DNA from: Megalonaias nervosa
Taxonomy: Eukaryota > Mollusca > Bivalvia > Unionida > Unionidae
DNA length: 64,000 bases
Assembly (NCBI GenBank): GCA_016617855.1
Contig: JAECUM010009741.1
Coordinates: 1 to 64,000, forward strand
Reading direction: 5' to 3'
A program made the position numbers and the translations under genes. Below, one piece after another: positions 44,936-55,591 of this stretch. Within the stretch, counting starts at the first letter, position 1; each line of letters starts with the position of its first letter. The notes beneath the pieces are model-generated. The model was not told the origin of the DNA and did no database searches. It saw only the letters and a program-made list of their open reading frames with translations.

Positions 44936-45289
44936 ATATTAATGCAATTATTTCTGAGATTAAAAAATTAAATGATGAGGATATATAATTATTTGAACAA
45001 TTGGACGCTATAGGAACGCAAATATGATAGGAGATATACACTAGCAGCCGAGTATAGATTCATTAAGTTACTTCAACAGGCCGTTAAACAATCTCTATGT
45101 CGATGATGAAGATATTCGAAAATTCGTTTCACTCGCAAACGCGATTGAGAAAGTTACATCAGAGTTATCACGCGAATACGAAACAAAAAAGATTGTGAAT
45201 TCACGTGTGCGACAGCTGAAAAAACTTATGTGCAGTGACCTTGTTATTTGCAGCGACGATGTCGCTGACGAAAGTCAAGAAAGATTATA
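44936..45289 (+). pseudogene. unrecognised charged helical protein remnant (element C)
   Basis: Three pieces in two or three frames: AIISEIKKLNDEDI, then RRYTLAAEYRFIKLLQQA, then NNLYVDDEDIRKFVSLANAI through to DDVADESQERL with TAA 45287-45289. They give an acidic, probably coiled-coil protein. No family is recognised. It lies between two Ser/Asp repeat blocks and may be part of the same former gene. Confidence 0.4.
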
Positions 45290-45705
45290 AAAGTGGCTCA
45301 GATTCAAATTATAATATTTATAATATTTATTTCAGATTAATATTATGATATTTATGATATTATGTTATTTATTTTCATTTTGATACAGATTCAGATTATA
45401 CTATTTATTTTTATTCTGATGATAATATTTATACAGAATCAGATAATATTTATTCATGACTTATCAAGACAGATTTTTGTTATTTTGAGTGCCATCGATT
45501 TTCAGAGTTTAGTCTAATTTTCAGTCCAAAAAAAATAAAATTTCATTATAATATTTACTCTGATCCTGATTCTGTTTCATATTATAATATTTATTCTGAT
45601 TCTGATTCAGATTGTAATAATTTTTTATTCTGATTCTGATTCAGATTGCAATTTTTTTAAATTCTGATTCTGATTCAGATTATAATATTTTTTTTTTATT
45701 TCTGA
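45290..45705 (+). repeat. degenerate Ser/Asp-coding repeat, right block
   Basis: Imperfect 10-codon units (about 30 bp) around TATTCTGATTCTGATTCAGA translate on plus as Asp-Ser-Asp-Tyr-Asn-Ile-Tyr-Ser-like repeats (NIYSDSDSDCNN). At least seven worn units are visible. The repeat may be the acidic tail of the preceding ORF. Confidence 0.6.
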
Positions 45706-45714
45706 CAAAAGTAG

Positions 45715-46080
45715 CTACGATGTCATATACAAATTTATCGTCAAAACTTCACATTGTAGATCAAGTAAGTGTCCGGCCTGGTCAGTAAGTTTAAAATGTA
45801 TCCATGATAATAGCGGATTATGACATCGCAGATAAACCGGATTAACAGGTACTGACACAATTAAAAATCCAGGAGGAACTTCGGGGGTAAATGAATATAA
45901 GATATATCCTTGCTGTGCTTGTATGGATTTTTCAGTATCTACCTGATAACTTCCGTCAATAGCATCACACACTAAATTAACTGCTATCGTTGATGTGATC
46001 GCGACAACACCTGGTGATATATGCTGACCTCCACCGTATGGATCATTGTTATGTCTCAGAATACTCGCCAGAGGGGACAT
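45715..46080 (-). CDS. penton-like capsid protein, C-terminal half (121 aa, element C)
   Basis: An intact frame from ATG 46080 to 45715. The features VVAITSTIAVNLVCDAIDGS, LYSFTPEVPPGFL and LTDQAGHLLDLQCEVLTI match the C-terminal half of penton-like minor capsid proteins and parallel the element A product (SFTPDVPPG, LTDQSGRHI). It begins directly at the C-half, so it is either a 5'-truncated gene with a fortuitous ATG or a separate paralogue of the product at 46421-47155. No stop or shift inside. Confidence 0.65.
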   Translation of the reverse strand: MSPLASILRHNNDPYGGGQHISPGVVAITSTIAVNLVCDAIDGSYQVDTEKSIQAQQGYILYSFTPEVPPGFLIVSVPVNPVYLRCHNPLLSWIHFKLTDQAGHLLDLQCEVLTINLYMTS

Positions 46081-46086
46081 GTTTCT

Positions 46087-46428
46087 CTACGCGTCTACGA
46101 TCTTTGGAAAGTAATCATCGATGACATATTTGACAGGTTTTTTTTTCATTTCATCGGCGTTGAATCCTGGATATTTAAATGTTGCCATATCTGCCTCTGT
46201 TATTGAATGACTGCCCAGGAATATTTCTTTAGCTGTTAAACCTCCAGCTCTATAAATATCGTCACCTTCAATCGCCGCTTGTATAATTTTCTGATGATAA
46301 TTTTCGAAATCCGAAGTTAATTTGTTCAGATGTACCACTTGCTTGGTGATTTCACATCTCAGATAATCGTTAACAGGGGGATATTCGTTAATATAACTAG
46401 TGAATCACTGGCGCAGTTTGTCACTCAT
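46087..46428 (-). pseudogene. unrecognised 113-aa protein, one stop (element C)
   Basis: ATG 46426-46428 overlaps the previous gene's end (AATGAGTGA). The frame has a single TGA at codon 8 and then stays open to 46087 (FTSYINEYPPVNDY ... TEADMATFKYPGFNADEMKK). Mixed helical, acidic; no domain recognised. The overlap and the almost intact frame suggest a genuine element gene with one nonsense change. It lies between two penton-like ORFs. Confidence 0.5.
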
Positions 46429-47155
46429 TCTTTGTGCTCAGTATTAATGATTTTGAAATGATTTTCGAGTTCTGATCCTGAAAACGAATATTTTCCATGA
46501 TTCTATACCAGGTAACCATGTATTCTGTCTCCCTCTCCTGAGGTATGACGATTTCAAATCCTATTTTGAATTTTGGTATTGATGTCCATATTTCGTAATC
46601 TGGAATTGTTTTCAAGTACACTTTATTGTCTGTGGCGAAATCAACTCGTTTAGGTTCTGGTAGACCTTCATATGTCGGTGGAATTTCTAGCCATCCTAAT
46701 ACAGTTCTGATCGATGATTGATATATATCTACGGCGTAGTCTGTTGGTGATATTTCTATCTCAGCTGATAATGTTGGCTCATGAACTGTAATAGCGACTT
46801 TAGATTCTTTTCCTGTGACAGATTTAATCCTGCGTTGGAATTCATCAGTGATCTGTTCGATTTGATAACTGCCCGTAGGAATGCCAACAACTTGCCAAAC
46901 TGGAGTTCCATCGGGTTTATTTTTATAAGAAAACACTAACAAATTATTTGCGGGCAACCCATCAAATGATTTTGATCTAATATTTGGCCACCTGTAATAT
47001 ACTCGTAATTATGCTAATGATATTTCTTTTGCTGGAATTGCCGTTGGAAAGACAATGTCGAATTCAGGATTAGTTGAGCTAGTTGATATCATCGTGGTTG
47101 TTGTTGGTGTTTTATTAGCAACGATTTGTTGGAGGAGTTCTTGTGGCGTAGTCAT
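46421..47155 (-). pseudogene. penton-like capsid protein, N-terminal type (245 codons, one stop)
   Basis: ATG 47153-47155 opens MTTPQELLQQIVANKTPTT; a single TAA stands at about codon 49 (after AKEISLA) and the frame then continues to TGA 46421-46423. The middle (VWQVVGIPTGSYQIEQITDE, IEISPTDYAVDIYQSSIRTV) resembles the N-terminal jelly-roll half of Polinton penton-like proteins, with the Ile-Pro-x-Gly-x-Tyr-x-Ile segment also seen in element A (VKIPHGAYNVTDI). The C-terminal 80 residues are not recognised. A virion surface or vertex role is likely by homology. Confidence 0.6.
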
Positions 47156-47180
47156 TTTATGATTTACTTGCTGATTTAAA

Positions 47181-47346
47181 TTAAGGTGAGTCTGTCTTTG
47201 TCGGAGACAGCTGGTTATGATTTCCAGTTGCCAAACCAGAGATGTCGTGATAAACCCCTGATTTGTAAATCAGGAGCATTTCTGCAAATTCCTGATCTGA
47301 TATTATTCCATCATTGAGTCCTGATGATATCAGCGATGATAATTTG

Positions 47347-47402
<56 letters not shown>

Positions 47403-47855
47403 TGCCGACAATAGTAACATTTGATATTTATGTAATTTATCAGCGGCACACGTAGATATCTTTTTGCAATTATATTAAGAATACCAGCAACACCGGTTAT
47501 AACTTCAACACCAATTCCTATTACTGGTGCTATTATGTATGCGGCTGATAATGATCCGATTATAGTTGCTGTTCCAGCGACTACGGCAGATGCAGAATAA
47601 ACAATTATGTCAGTAACAACGATACGTCTTCGATATTGTTTTTGATTTTTGCTGCATACTCGTCTATGATATTTTTCAGCTGGGTCTGTAACAAACACAC
47701 TTGTTCGTATCTGTATTTGTTTACAAAATTTAGATCTGACGTTTGTCAAATCATATACTCTAAAGTATTAAGTAATCAATTGAGGTGTTTCAGCGACAAA
47801 TTCCAGACACAACCAGTAAGACGCTGCGGTTAATTTTTTATCAGATGGTACGAAT
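47181..47855 (-). pseudogene. membrane-type virion protein with CA-repeat expansion (element C)
   Basis: The frame from about 47855 (KKLTAASYWLCLEFVAETPQ) passes one TAA (about 47770) and continues as NVRSKFCKQIQIR ... RRRIVVTDIIVYSASAVVAG, a long hydrophobic segment (residues VVAGTATIIGSLSAAYIIAP). It is then broken by a (CA)n tract (His-Thr repeats, 47348-47400) that shifts the frame. The tail (LSSLISSGLNDGIISDQEFA) then appears in the second frame and ends at 47181. The layout of basic head, hydrophobic centre and short acidic helical tail is a recurrent small protein of Polinton-like elements. Not assigned to a named family. Confidence 0.6.
47348..47400. repeat. (TG)n microsatellite inside an element C gene
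   Basis: About 26 TG units interrupt the membrane-protein gene, coding His-Thr on the minus strand and joining two different frames. Confidence 0.95.
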
Positions 47856-48050
47856 TATGTCGATCCACGTAATATTACTCGTCTTTAAAACCACGTATTT
47901 ATCCTGAAAAATAACAACTTCATCCCGGTCAACTCCAGAGAGGTTCATAATATCAGCAAGATCATCTCTGGTAGCGTACTTTGATAAATCAATATCATCT
48001 TGTTTCTTGTTGTCTTTGATAGAGGATCTTCCATAAATATCGACAATTAT
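47841..48050 (-). pseudogene. unrecognised 69-codon protein (element C)
   Basis: A stop-free minus frame (IYGRSSIKDNKKQDDIDLSK ... GVDRDEVVIFQDKYVVLK ... WIDIIRTI) ends at TGA 47841-47843. Where a start is expected, four bases after the protease stop, the codon is ATA instead of ATG, so the start may have been lost by one transition. Tight packing with neighbours argues for a real former gene. Confidence 0.45.
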
Positions 48051-48054
48051 ACGA

Positions 48055-48466
48055 TTAGCGATTATTTAAAACAGAACTCGTGTACGTATGTATAACTATA
48101 TGAGGTGCATCGGAAGATTTTGAAATAGCATCGAGTACAGCAAGTGATTCACGGCCACATATTGGAGGATCATTTATTGTTTGTGTCGGTAATGTTGAAT
48201 ACCATACGGGAGTACTTTGCATGTTGCTGACATATTGTAACAATTCCTTCGGTGGTGCCCGTCCATATGAATCAAAATAAATAATTCCACGTGGATCAAT
48301 CGCGTATGCAACCCAGTGAGTACCTGGACCAGAACTTCCATCGAGATTGATGATAGCTGTTTCAACACGATTTGGTTGTTTTGGTAATTGATCGCGCATA
48401 AAAAACACCTCTGAAGTTTTTGATATTTAATCGTTCAACAGCATCAAGTAAATCAAAATTGGACAT
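48055..48466 (-). pseudogene. adenain-like cysteine protease (element C)
   Basis: ATG 48464-48466 gives MSNFDLLDAVERLNIKNFRG, then a run of six T (48401-48406) shifts the frame. The remainder (MRDQLPKQ ...) holds GTHWVAYAIDPRGIIYFDSY, with the catalytic His in THWV and the acidic residue in YFDSY, and PPICGRESLAVL with the nucleophile-Cys motif. His, Asp and Cys are all present, so only the single homopolymer indel disables it. Role: capsid maturation. The element A homologue has the same His and Asp motifs but a damaged Cys region. Confidence 0.8.
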
Positions 48467-48559
48467 GGGAAGTATCAACGATGTGTTCCGGGCCGTCTTA
48501 GACCTTTTGCGAACCATGAACGACGGGTTCCTGGCAGTCTTAGTCCTTCCCCCCTTTTT

Positions 48560-48714
48560 TTAGATAATTTTTCCTTGACTCTTTACGTGATTGTATCGCT
48601 GGTTTCGCTCGTTAAAGGGCTCGTTGTTGCAATGCTGGTGGTATCAATGTTGGTATTATTTCTTTTGCGCTTTGTTGTATGATTGGCGTTATTTGCCGAA
48701 TGAATTCATCGTAG
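48560..48714 (-). pseudogene. small Ile/Pro/Gln-rich then basic fragment (element C edge)
   Basis: A minus frame with one TAA: EFIRQITPIIQQSAKEIIPT, then RAKPAIQSRKESRKNYLKK. An amphipathic N-part and basic C-part recall the small virion proteins next to proteases in these elements. It abuts the 370-bp repeat at about 48705, which probably marks the right edge of element C. Confidence 0.35.
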
Positions 48715-51010
48715 AGGAAGGAGTACATCCACAAATAAACTCCTGATGAATTTCGTCATATGGTAAGAGCAAAATAAGAGGTGCGAAAAACACTTAAATA
48801 TTCATAGATTGCCTCAATAGTTTGTACTAATGGAACCTCCACTTACATGATTTTGATTTAAACGCCTCTTGGACATCATCTAGCTTGCAACCCGTTCTAA
48901 CAGCATGAAAATACAGAGAAAAATTGGTCCAGCTAAATTTGAGAAATTCGCGGCTAGATAATGGAGATCGAGTACGACACATACCGTAAGATTATATTTA
49001 CGTTACATTGGGGACACCACGTTACCGTTTCGTTGAGTTTTGACATAGATACTTCTTTGATATTTTATATCTCGGGTATAGAGACCACCCACAAAGGAAG
49101 TCCTGATGAATTTCATCGAAAGGAAACAGCGAAACAAGGGGTGCCCTTTGGGTACCTGGTATGAAAAACACGCAAATGTTACTAGATGGTATCACTAGTT
49201 TGTACTGATTGCACTCCAACTTAGCGGATTTTGATTTCAACGTCTCTTGGGCAGTATCTAAATTGGGACCCGTTCTTACTGTAAGAAAGGTGTAAAGAAA
49301 CTTCTTCGAGCCAATTTCGAGAAATTTGCAATAGGAGAAAAATGGTCGAGTACAACACGTGCCGTCAGAAGATGACATCATACCTAATCAGTTAGGCCAT
49401 TACATACCATCTAAGGAGTCTTGACATGGACCAGTCTTTGATGTTTTATCTCTAGGGAGTAGATCCATCCACGATGGAGGTCCTGACGAATTTCGTCAAG
49501 GTGGAAACGACCAAATAAGGGGTGTCTGATGGGTATCGGGTACGAAAACCAAACAAATGCTAGACTGTATCACTAGTTTGTACTGACTGTTCTCCAATTT
49601 AGAGGATTTTTATTTCAACGTCTCTCAGACATTATCTAGTTAGGGACCCGTTCTAACAGTACCCAAGGTTTTAATAAATTCGTAGAGCCAATTCGAGAAA
49701 CTAGCGGCTCGATAAAGGAAGTCGAGCAGAACACATGCTGTAAGATTATATCTTACGTTGACATTTGGGCCATTACGTAACCTTTTCAGTCAGTTTTAGT
49801 ATGGAACCTTCTTTGATATTTTACTTTTAGGGGATAGCGACCACCAACGACGGAAGTTCTGATGTATTTCGCTGAGAGGAAACAGCGTAATAAAGGAAGC
49901 CCTATATGGGCCGTGTATGAAATACACACAAATGTTAATAGATTGTATCACTAGTTTGTACTAAGAGTACTCCAACTTAGATGATTTTGATTTCAATGTC
50001 TACAATTTCTGCTACAATAATTTGACCCAATCAAAAACCTACTTAGATGATTTTTATTTCAACGGTTCCGCGGCGGTTTTGTAGGTAGTTATGTGTTCCA
50101 ACGGTAGGCAACGTTTGGAGAAAATTCGATGAGCTGATTTCGAGACACTTGCGGTTATACAAAGGGGGTCGGGTAAAACACATGCTGTAATAATATTTTA
50201 CACTATCTATACAGTTGGGAAATTATGTACCCCCTTTAAAGAGCTTTGACATGGACCATTCATTGATATTTTATCTCTAGGAGATAGAGTCCACCTACGA
50301 AATAAGTCCTGACGAATTTCGTGGAGACGAAACAGCCAAATAAGGGGCGCCTTAAGGAGTACCGGCTATGAAAAACACTCAAATAATAATAAACTGTATC
50401 AATAGTTTATACTCATGGAACCCTTACTTAGAGGACATTGATCTCAACGCCTCTTATACAATACCGAAATAAGTCCCCTTTCTAACAGCAGATAAAGTTT
50501 AAAGAAAATTCGTTGAGCCAATTTCGAGAAACTTGCGACTACATAAAGAAAGTTGAGCAGAACACATGCCGTACGATTACATCGTACGTTTAGATTTGGG
50601 CCATCAAATCCACTCTTTATACATGAATCCTTCAATGATATTTTATCTCTATGAGAGAGAGTCCACCTACGACGGAAGTCCTGCTTAATTTTGTGAAGAC
50701 GAAACAGCCAAATAAGGGGCGCCTTAGGGGAAAGCGGCTATAAAAAACACGCAAATATTAATAAACTGTATCAATAGTTTGTACTCATGGAACAATTACT
50801 TAGAGGATTTTGATTTCAATGCCTCTTATACTGTATCGACATAAGGCCCCTTTCTAACATCAGAAAAAGTGTAAAGAAACTTCGTCGAGCCGATTTCGAG
50901 AAACTCGTGACTAAATAAAGCAAGTCGAGCAGAATACATGCCGTAAGATTATATATTATGTTTATATTTGGACCGTTAAATCCACTCTTTATACAGTCTT
51001 GACTAAACGA
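48715..51010 (+). repeat. 370-bp tandem repeat, middle block (about 6 units)
   Basis: Units recognised by ATTTTATCTCTAGG, CCTGACGAATTTCGT, AATTTCGAGAAACT, AGTTTGTACT and GATTTTGATTTCAACG. The ATTTTATCTC landmark recurs at about 49053, 49440, 49817, 50269 and 50640, so spacing is 370-390 bp except for one interval of about 450 bp. Divergence decreases toward the right end. Same orientation as the left block and opposite to the right block. Confidence 0.85.
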
Positions 51011-52639
51011 CTACGCCTGACCTTAGTTGGAGTGAAAAAAATCTACGTCAGAGAATTTTGGTCTACTGGCGGTCTCGGTGAACACAATAAGTTCACTCAT
51101 GTCTATGGCGTCGTAATGACTTGTGCAATTCCATAGGTCATCATTTCTCACGTACTGGGCGAGGTTCGCCAGAGCGCTTAGGAGGGAGTCGTCTGTGTCT
51201 CTGCGAGCGTCTGAAGCTGTCAACCAGTATGGCTTACATGCAGTGATAGGACCTGTTTCAATTAACAGCTGCGCAAAAACAACGCCGTCTACATCAGCAC
51301 ACCAGGCTTCAGTCGTTGTTGAGCGCAATTAGTATTGCAATCGGCCCGTCAGACATTTTCTGAACAGAGAGTAGTAGCCGACGCCGCGGGCAAGTCAGAG
51401 GCACGCGACCATCCCCAAGAACCAAAACTTTCCAATGGGTCACTCAGTTTTGAGAGTTACCGAGGTTGAAAATGCCGACCTTTGTACACTTCGTCATGGC
51501 AGACGCGCTAGATCGTCGCGCATACAGACGCCGAAGAAGAGTTTTTGGAGCTGGAGTAGGTTAAAGTTGGAGAATGTTCTCGCCATCTCCCCAGTTCCTT
51601 GCCTCCAACTCTGCGGTTGATGGATTTTAGGGCCATCCCAGCTAAGGCACCTAGATTCAGCCTTGAAGGTAGCTAACTGTGTCGCGTTCACCGTCGCCCT
51701 GGTAGCAATAGCCAAGGACGTGAGACGAGCAAGAAGGAGAATCGAGAAAGATACCGAATTCTCTGCGATCGAAGACGGCATGGAAAATTGCTTTGTAGGC
51801 CACCCGTATGCGCATGTCCAGGGTGGCCCTCAACATTATTAGATGCTAGAGCTGGATCGCAGCCTGTCACCCCGGCCAACCTTCCAGGCTGCGAGTTTCT
51901 CCAATTGTTAGAGGGTGAGGACTTCAAAATGTCTTTTTGTAGGGCATCACATGCATGTATGTGCCATGGGTGTACATCAAATCTTTCTTTGCGGCGGGAG
52001 CTTGGAACACCGTCTTTAGTTCTCCACCACAAGAGATGGACTGAAGATGTGCTCTCTTTATCTTCTTTGTTATACGTAACATATATTGAGCTCCATATCT
52101 CTAGAAATCTCCCCCAGAAATTTTCAATAAATCTATCCAGTGATGGAACGGATCATTAGACATAGATTCTCCAAGAGTCGCTATAATCAAACTTCTCGAA
52201 ATACAGTATCTGTACGTACAAAAATATTGATACCATCGGTGTTTTATATATCCGATACCCAGAAATTCCCCCCCCCCCCCATTTCACTGATTACTCTCAC
52301 TTCGTCAAAATTTATTACCAGCATATTACCAGACATTAAAACTCAAGAAGAGCCAATGTAAAACTCTTTATAAGGGTATTCAAGTGTCCTTGTGTGTATA
52401 TACGATTTAGTCCTACACCTGCTTCGCAAAGTTTTGCTAAAATTTGCTAAAGGGCTGTAACGCTTCAATACTTGGTAGTCTCTCGGGGGCCGAGGAAGAC
52501 ATGTTGTGCAGTCTCATCGATGATGTACGCGTATGTGGCTCCGGAGTCCAAATTCCGATGCATATAGGCAGGCGGTTGCAGGTGAGGCATGGGACACCGG
52601 TGGTTGGGGGTGGCTGGGACGCAGGTCTGTGACGTCACT
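51011..52639. other. no gene recognised
   Basis: About 1.6 kb, richer in G/C than its surroundings (51040-52040). Minus frames at 51023-51328, 51494-51781 and 51688-52032 overlap and lack recognisable domains. The segment is unique in the window and sits between the middle repeat block and the LINE. It could be part of a longer retroelement or a captured host sequence. C run at 52270-52279. Confidence 0.4.
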
Positions 52640-53695
52640 CACGATCTGCAGACATTCTTCAGCTGCGTATCGCCGATGGTGATGCAGGGTTGTGAAGGGA
52701 CAGTATCTGGGGCGGGCTGGAAGAGGATTTCTGTCTTTCCTTAGCTAACTGTGAGTTCGAACAGAATGGAGGCTTCAGAGAACTTGTCCACAATTGTCTG
52801 TAGGTGAATCTCTTCAAGGGCCGTGAGGGTACAGTCATCTGCAAAGAGTACTTCAGTGATGAGTCTTTCAAGCGTCTTGGCTTTTGTAGCTAGGCGACGG
52901 AGATCAAACACTGATCCATCCAGGCCATATCTAATGTAGATACCAAGGTCAAGGTTACGGATGGCGTGGAGCAGTACCTGCGTGAAGACGAGGTTGAAGA
53001 GTACCGAAGCGAGTACACAGATCCCTGTTTGACACCGTTAGAAATGGAGAATTTCTCAGAGGGTTCACCGTCTGAGAGAATCTTACCAGTCATGTCATCA
53101 TGGAAGAGCCGGATGAGTTTGGTAAACTTTTGAGGACAACCAAGCTTCTTGAGTATTACCCACAATGTGTCTCTCTTGACTGTATCGAATGCCTTCGTCA
53201 GGTCCACGAAGACGATAAACAGATTCATGTTCTGCTCAAGGCATTTCTCTTGGACTTGTCTTACTGCGAAGATCATGTCAACGGTGCTACGGTCCGGGCG
53301 AAAACCACACTGAGACTCGGGGAGGTTATATTCTGACACTGCCGCGACAAATTTGTTGCGAATGATGCGAGCAAGTATTTTGCCAGCTATGGAGAGTAGG
53401 GAGATGCCTCTATAGTTACTGCAGTCCGCATGTGTGCCATTATTCTTATAGAGGGTCGCAATTGATGAGTCCAAGAGGTCGTCTGGCATCTCCTCTTCCG
53501 TCCAGATGCTGATTAGCACATCATGCAATGCCTCTAGAGTCTGCTCACTGAGAGTCTTGTACACCTCCGCTGGGATACCATCCAATCAGGTGCCCTGCCA
53601 CAGTTAATTTGTTTAATAGCCGTCCTCAACTCCTCTATTGTTGGCCGAACATCCAGTTTGTCATGCGTTGGCTGTTGCAGCATTTGGTCAAGAGT
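52640..53695 (-). pseudogene. LINE reverse transcriptase fragment
   Basis: The minus strand from about 53695 (KLDVRPTIEELRTAIKQINC) through a stop and frame change enters a 231-codon frame: SNYRGISLLSIAGKILARII, QCGFRPDRSTVDMIF, FIVFVDLTKAFDTVKRDTLW, SISNGVKQGSV. After another frameshift near 53010 come the palm motif LFADDC (52833-52846) and HLQTIV. These are RT blocks of a non-LTR retrotransposon; exact clade not assigned. No endonuclease, 5' end or poly-A tail is visible. It is truncated and lies between the middle and right 370-bp blocks. Confidence 0.85.
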
Positions 53696-55590
53696 AATAC
53701 GATATAATCGTACGGCATGTGTTCTGCTCGACTTGCTTTATTTAGTCATGAGCTTCTCGAAATTGGATCGACGAATTTTCTTTAAACTTTTTCTGCTGTT
53801 AGAAAGGGGACTTATGTCGATATGTATAAGAGGCATTGAAATCAAAATTCTCTAAGTAAGGGTTCCATGAGAACAATCTATTGATACAGTTGATTCACAT
53901 TTGCGCGTTTTTCATAGCCGGTACCCCTAAGGCGCCCCTTATTTGGTTGTTTCGTCTACATGAAATTCGGCAGGACTTCCTTCGTAGGTGGACTCTATCT
54001 CCTAGAAATAAAATATCAATGAAGGGTTCATGTATAAAGAGTGGATGTGATGGCCCAAATGTAAACGTACGATATAATCGTATGGCATGTGTTCCGCTTG
54101 ACTTGCTTTATTTAGTCACGAGTTCCTCGAAATCGACTCAACGAATTTTCTTTAAACGTTTTCTGCTGTTAGAAAGGGGCCTTATGTCGATACTCTATAA
54201 GAGGCATTGCAATCAGAACTCTGTAAGTAAGGCTTCCATGAGAACAAACTATTGATGCAGTTGATTCACATTTGCGCGTTTTTCATAGCCGGTACCCTAT
54301 GGCGCCCCTTATTTGGCTGTTTCGTCTCCACGAAATTCGTCAGGACTTATTTCGTAGGTGGACTCTATCTCCTAGAAATAAAATATCAATGATGGGTTCA
54401 TGTATAAAGAGTGGACGTGATGGCCCAAATGTAAACGTACGATATAATCGTACGGCACGTGTTCCGCTCGACTTGCTTTATTTAGTCACGAGTTTCTCGA
54501 AATCGGCTCTACGAATTTTCTTTAAACTTTTCTTGCTGTTAAAAAGGGGCCTTATGTCGATATGTATAAGAGGCAATGAATCAAAATTCTCTAAGTAAGG
54601 GTTCCATGAGAACAATCTATTGATACAGTTGATTCACATTTGCGTTTTTCATAGCCGGTACCCTATGGCGCCCCTTCTTTGGCTGTTTCGTCTCCACGAA
54701 ATTCGGCAGGACTTCCTTCGTAGGTGGACTCTATCTCCTAGAAATAAAATATCAATCATGGTTTCATGTATAAAGAGTGGACGTGATGGCCCAAATGTAA
54801 ACGTACGATATAATCGTACGGCATGTGTTCCGCTCGACTTGCTTTATTTAGTCACGAGTTTCTCAAAATCGGCTGGACGAATTTTCTTCAAACTTTTTCT
54901 GCCGTTAGAAAGGGGATTTTTGTCGATACTCTATAAGAGGCATTGAAATCAGAATTCTCTAAGTAAGGATTCCATGAGAACAATCTATTGATACTGTTCA
55001 TTCACATTTGCGCTTTTTTCATAGCCGGTACCCCTAAGGCGCCCCTTCTTTGGCTGTTTCGTCTCCACGAAATTCGGCAGGACTTCCTTCGTAGGTGGAC
55101 TCTATCTCCTAGAAATAAAATATCAATGATGGGTTCATGTATAAAGAGTGGACGTGATGGCCCAAATGTAAACGTACGATATAATCGTACGGCATGTGTT
55201 CCGCTCGACTTGCTTTATTTAGTCACGAGTTTCTCGAAATCGGCTCCACGAATTTTCTTTAAACTTTTTCTGCTGTTAGAAAGGGGCCTTATATCGATAC
55301 TGTGTAAGGGGCATTGAAATCAAAATTCTCTAAGTAAGGGTTCCATGAGAACAAACTATTGATACAGTTGATTCACATTTGCGCGTTTATCATAGCCGGT
55401 ACCCCTAAGGCGCCCCTTATTTGGCTGTTTCGTCTCCACGAAATTCGGGAGGACTTCCTTCGTAGGTGGATTCTATCTCCTAAAATAAAATATCAATGAA
55501 GGGTTCATGTATAAAGAGTGGACGTGATGGCCCAAATGTAAACGTACGATATAATCGTATGGCATGTGTTCCGCTCGACTTGCTTTATAC
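53696..55590 (-). repeat. 370-bp tandem repeat, right block (5 units), inverted
   Basis: The word GATATAATCG recurs at 53701, 54071, 54441, 54807, 55178 and 55548, that is every 366-371 bp. The units are near-identical to each other and are the reverse complement of those at 38461-39090 and 48715-51010. Frames of 108-124 codons in each unit are products of the repeat, not genes. Confidence 0.95.
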
Positions 55591-55591
55591 T

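Larger units (their letters stand above)
39091..48714 (-). mobile_element. element C: decayed Polinton-like element of the PolB-helicase lineage
   Basis: It begins at 39091 inside the integrase gene (plus), followed on minus by the PolB-helicase-HNH gene, then an HNH homing-type gene on plus, degenerate Ser/Asp repeats, and a compact minus-strand virion cluster (penton-like, small proteins, membrane protein, protease, basic fragment). The ATPase, zinc-ribbon/PLA2 and most of the integrase, present at the corresponding place in element D, are missing, and no double-jelly-roll major capsid gene was recognised. The integrase end and helicase regions are close to D at the DNA level. Both ends abut the 370-bp tandem repeat. 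Confidence 0.85.

Noticed and set aside
51494..52032. Two overlapping minus frames of 95 and 114 codons
   Set aside because: They are in different frames over the same bases, without domains or conserved repeats, so neither can be supported as a gene.
53881..55317. Series of 108-124 codon plus-strand frames with similar products
   Set aside because: They repeat every 370 bp with the tandem repeat and change register between units; they are repeat products.
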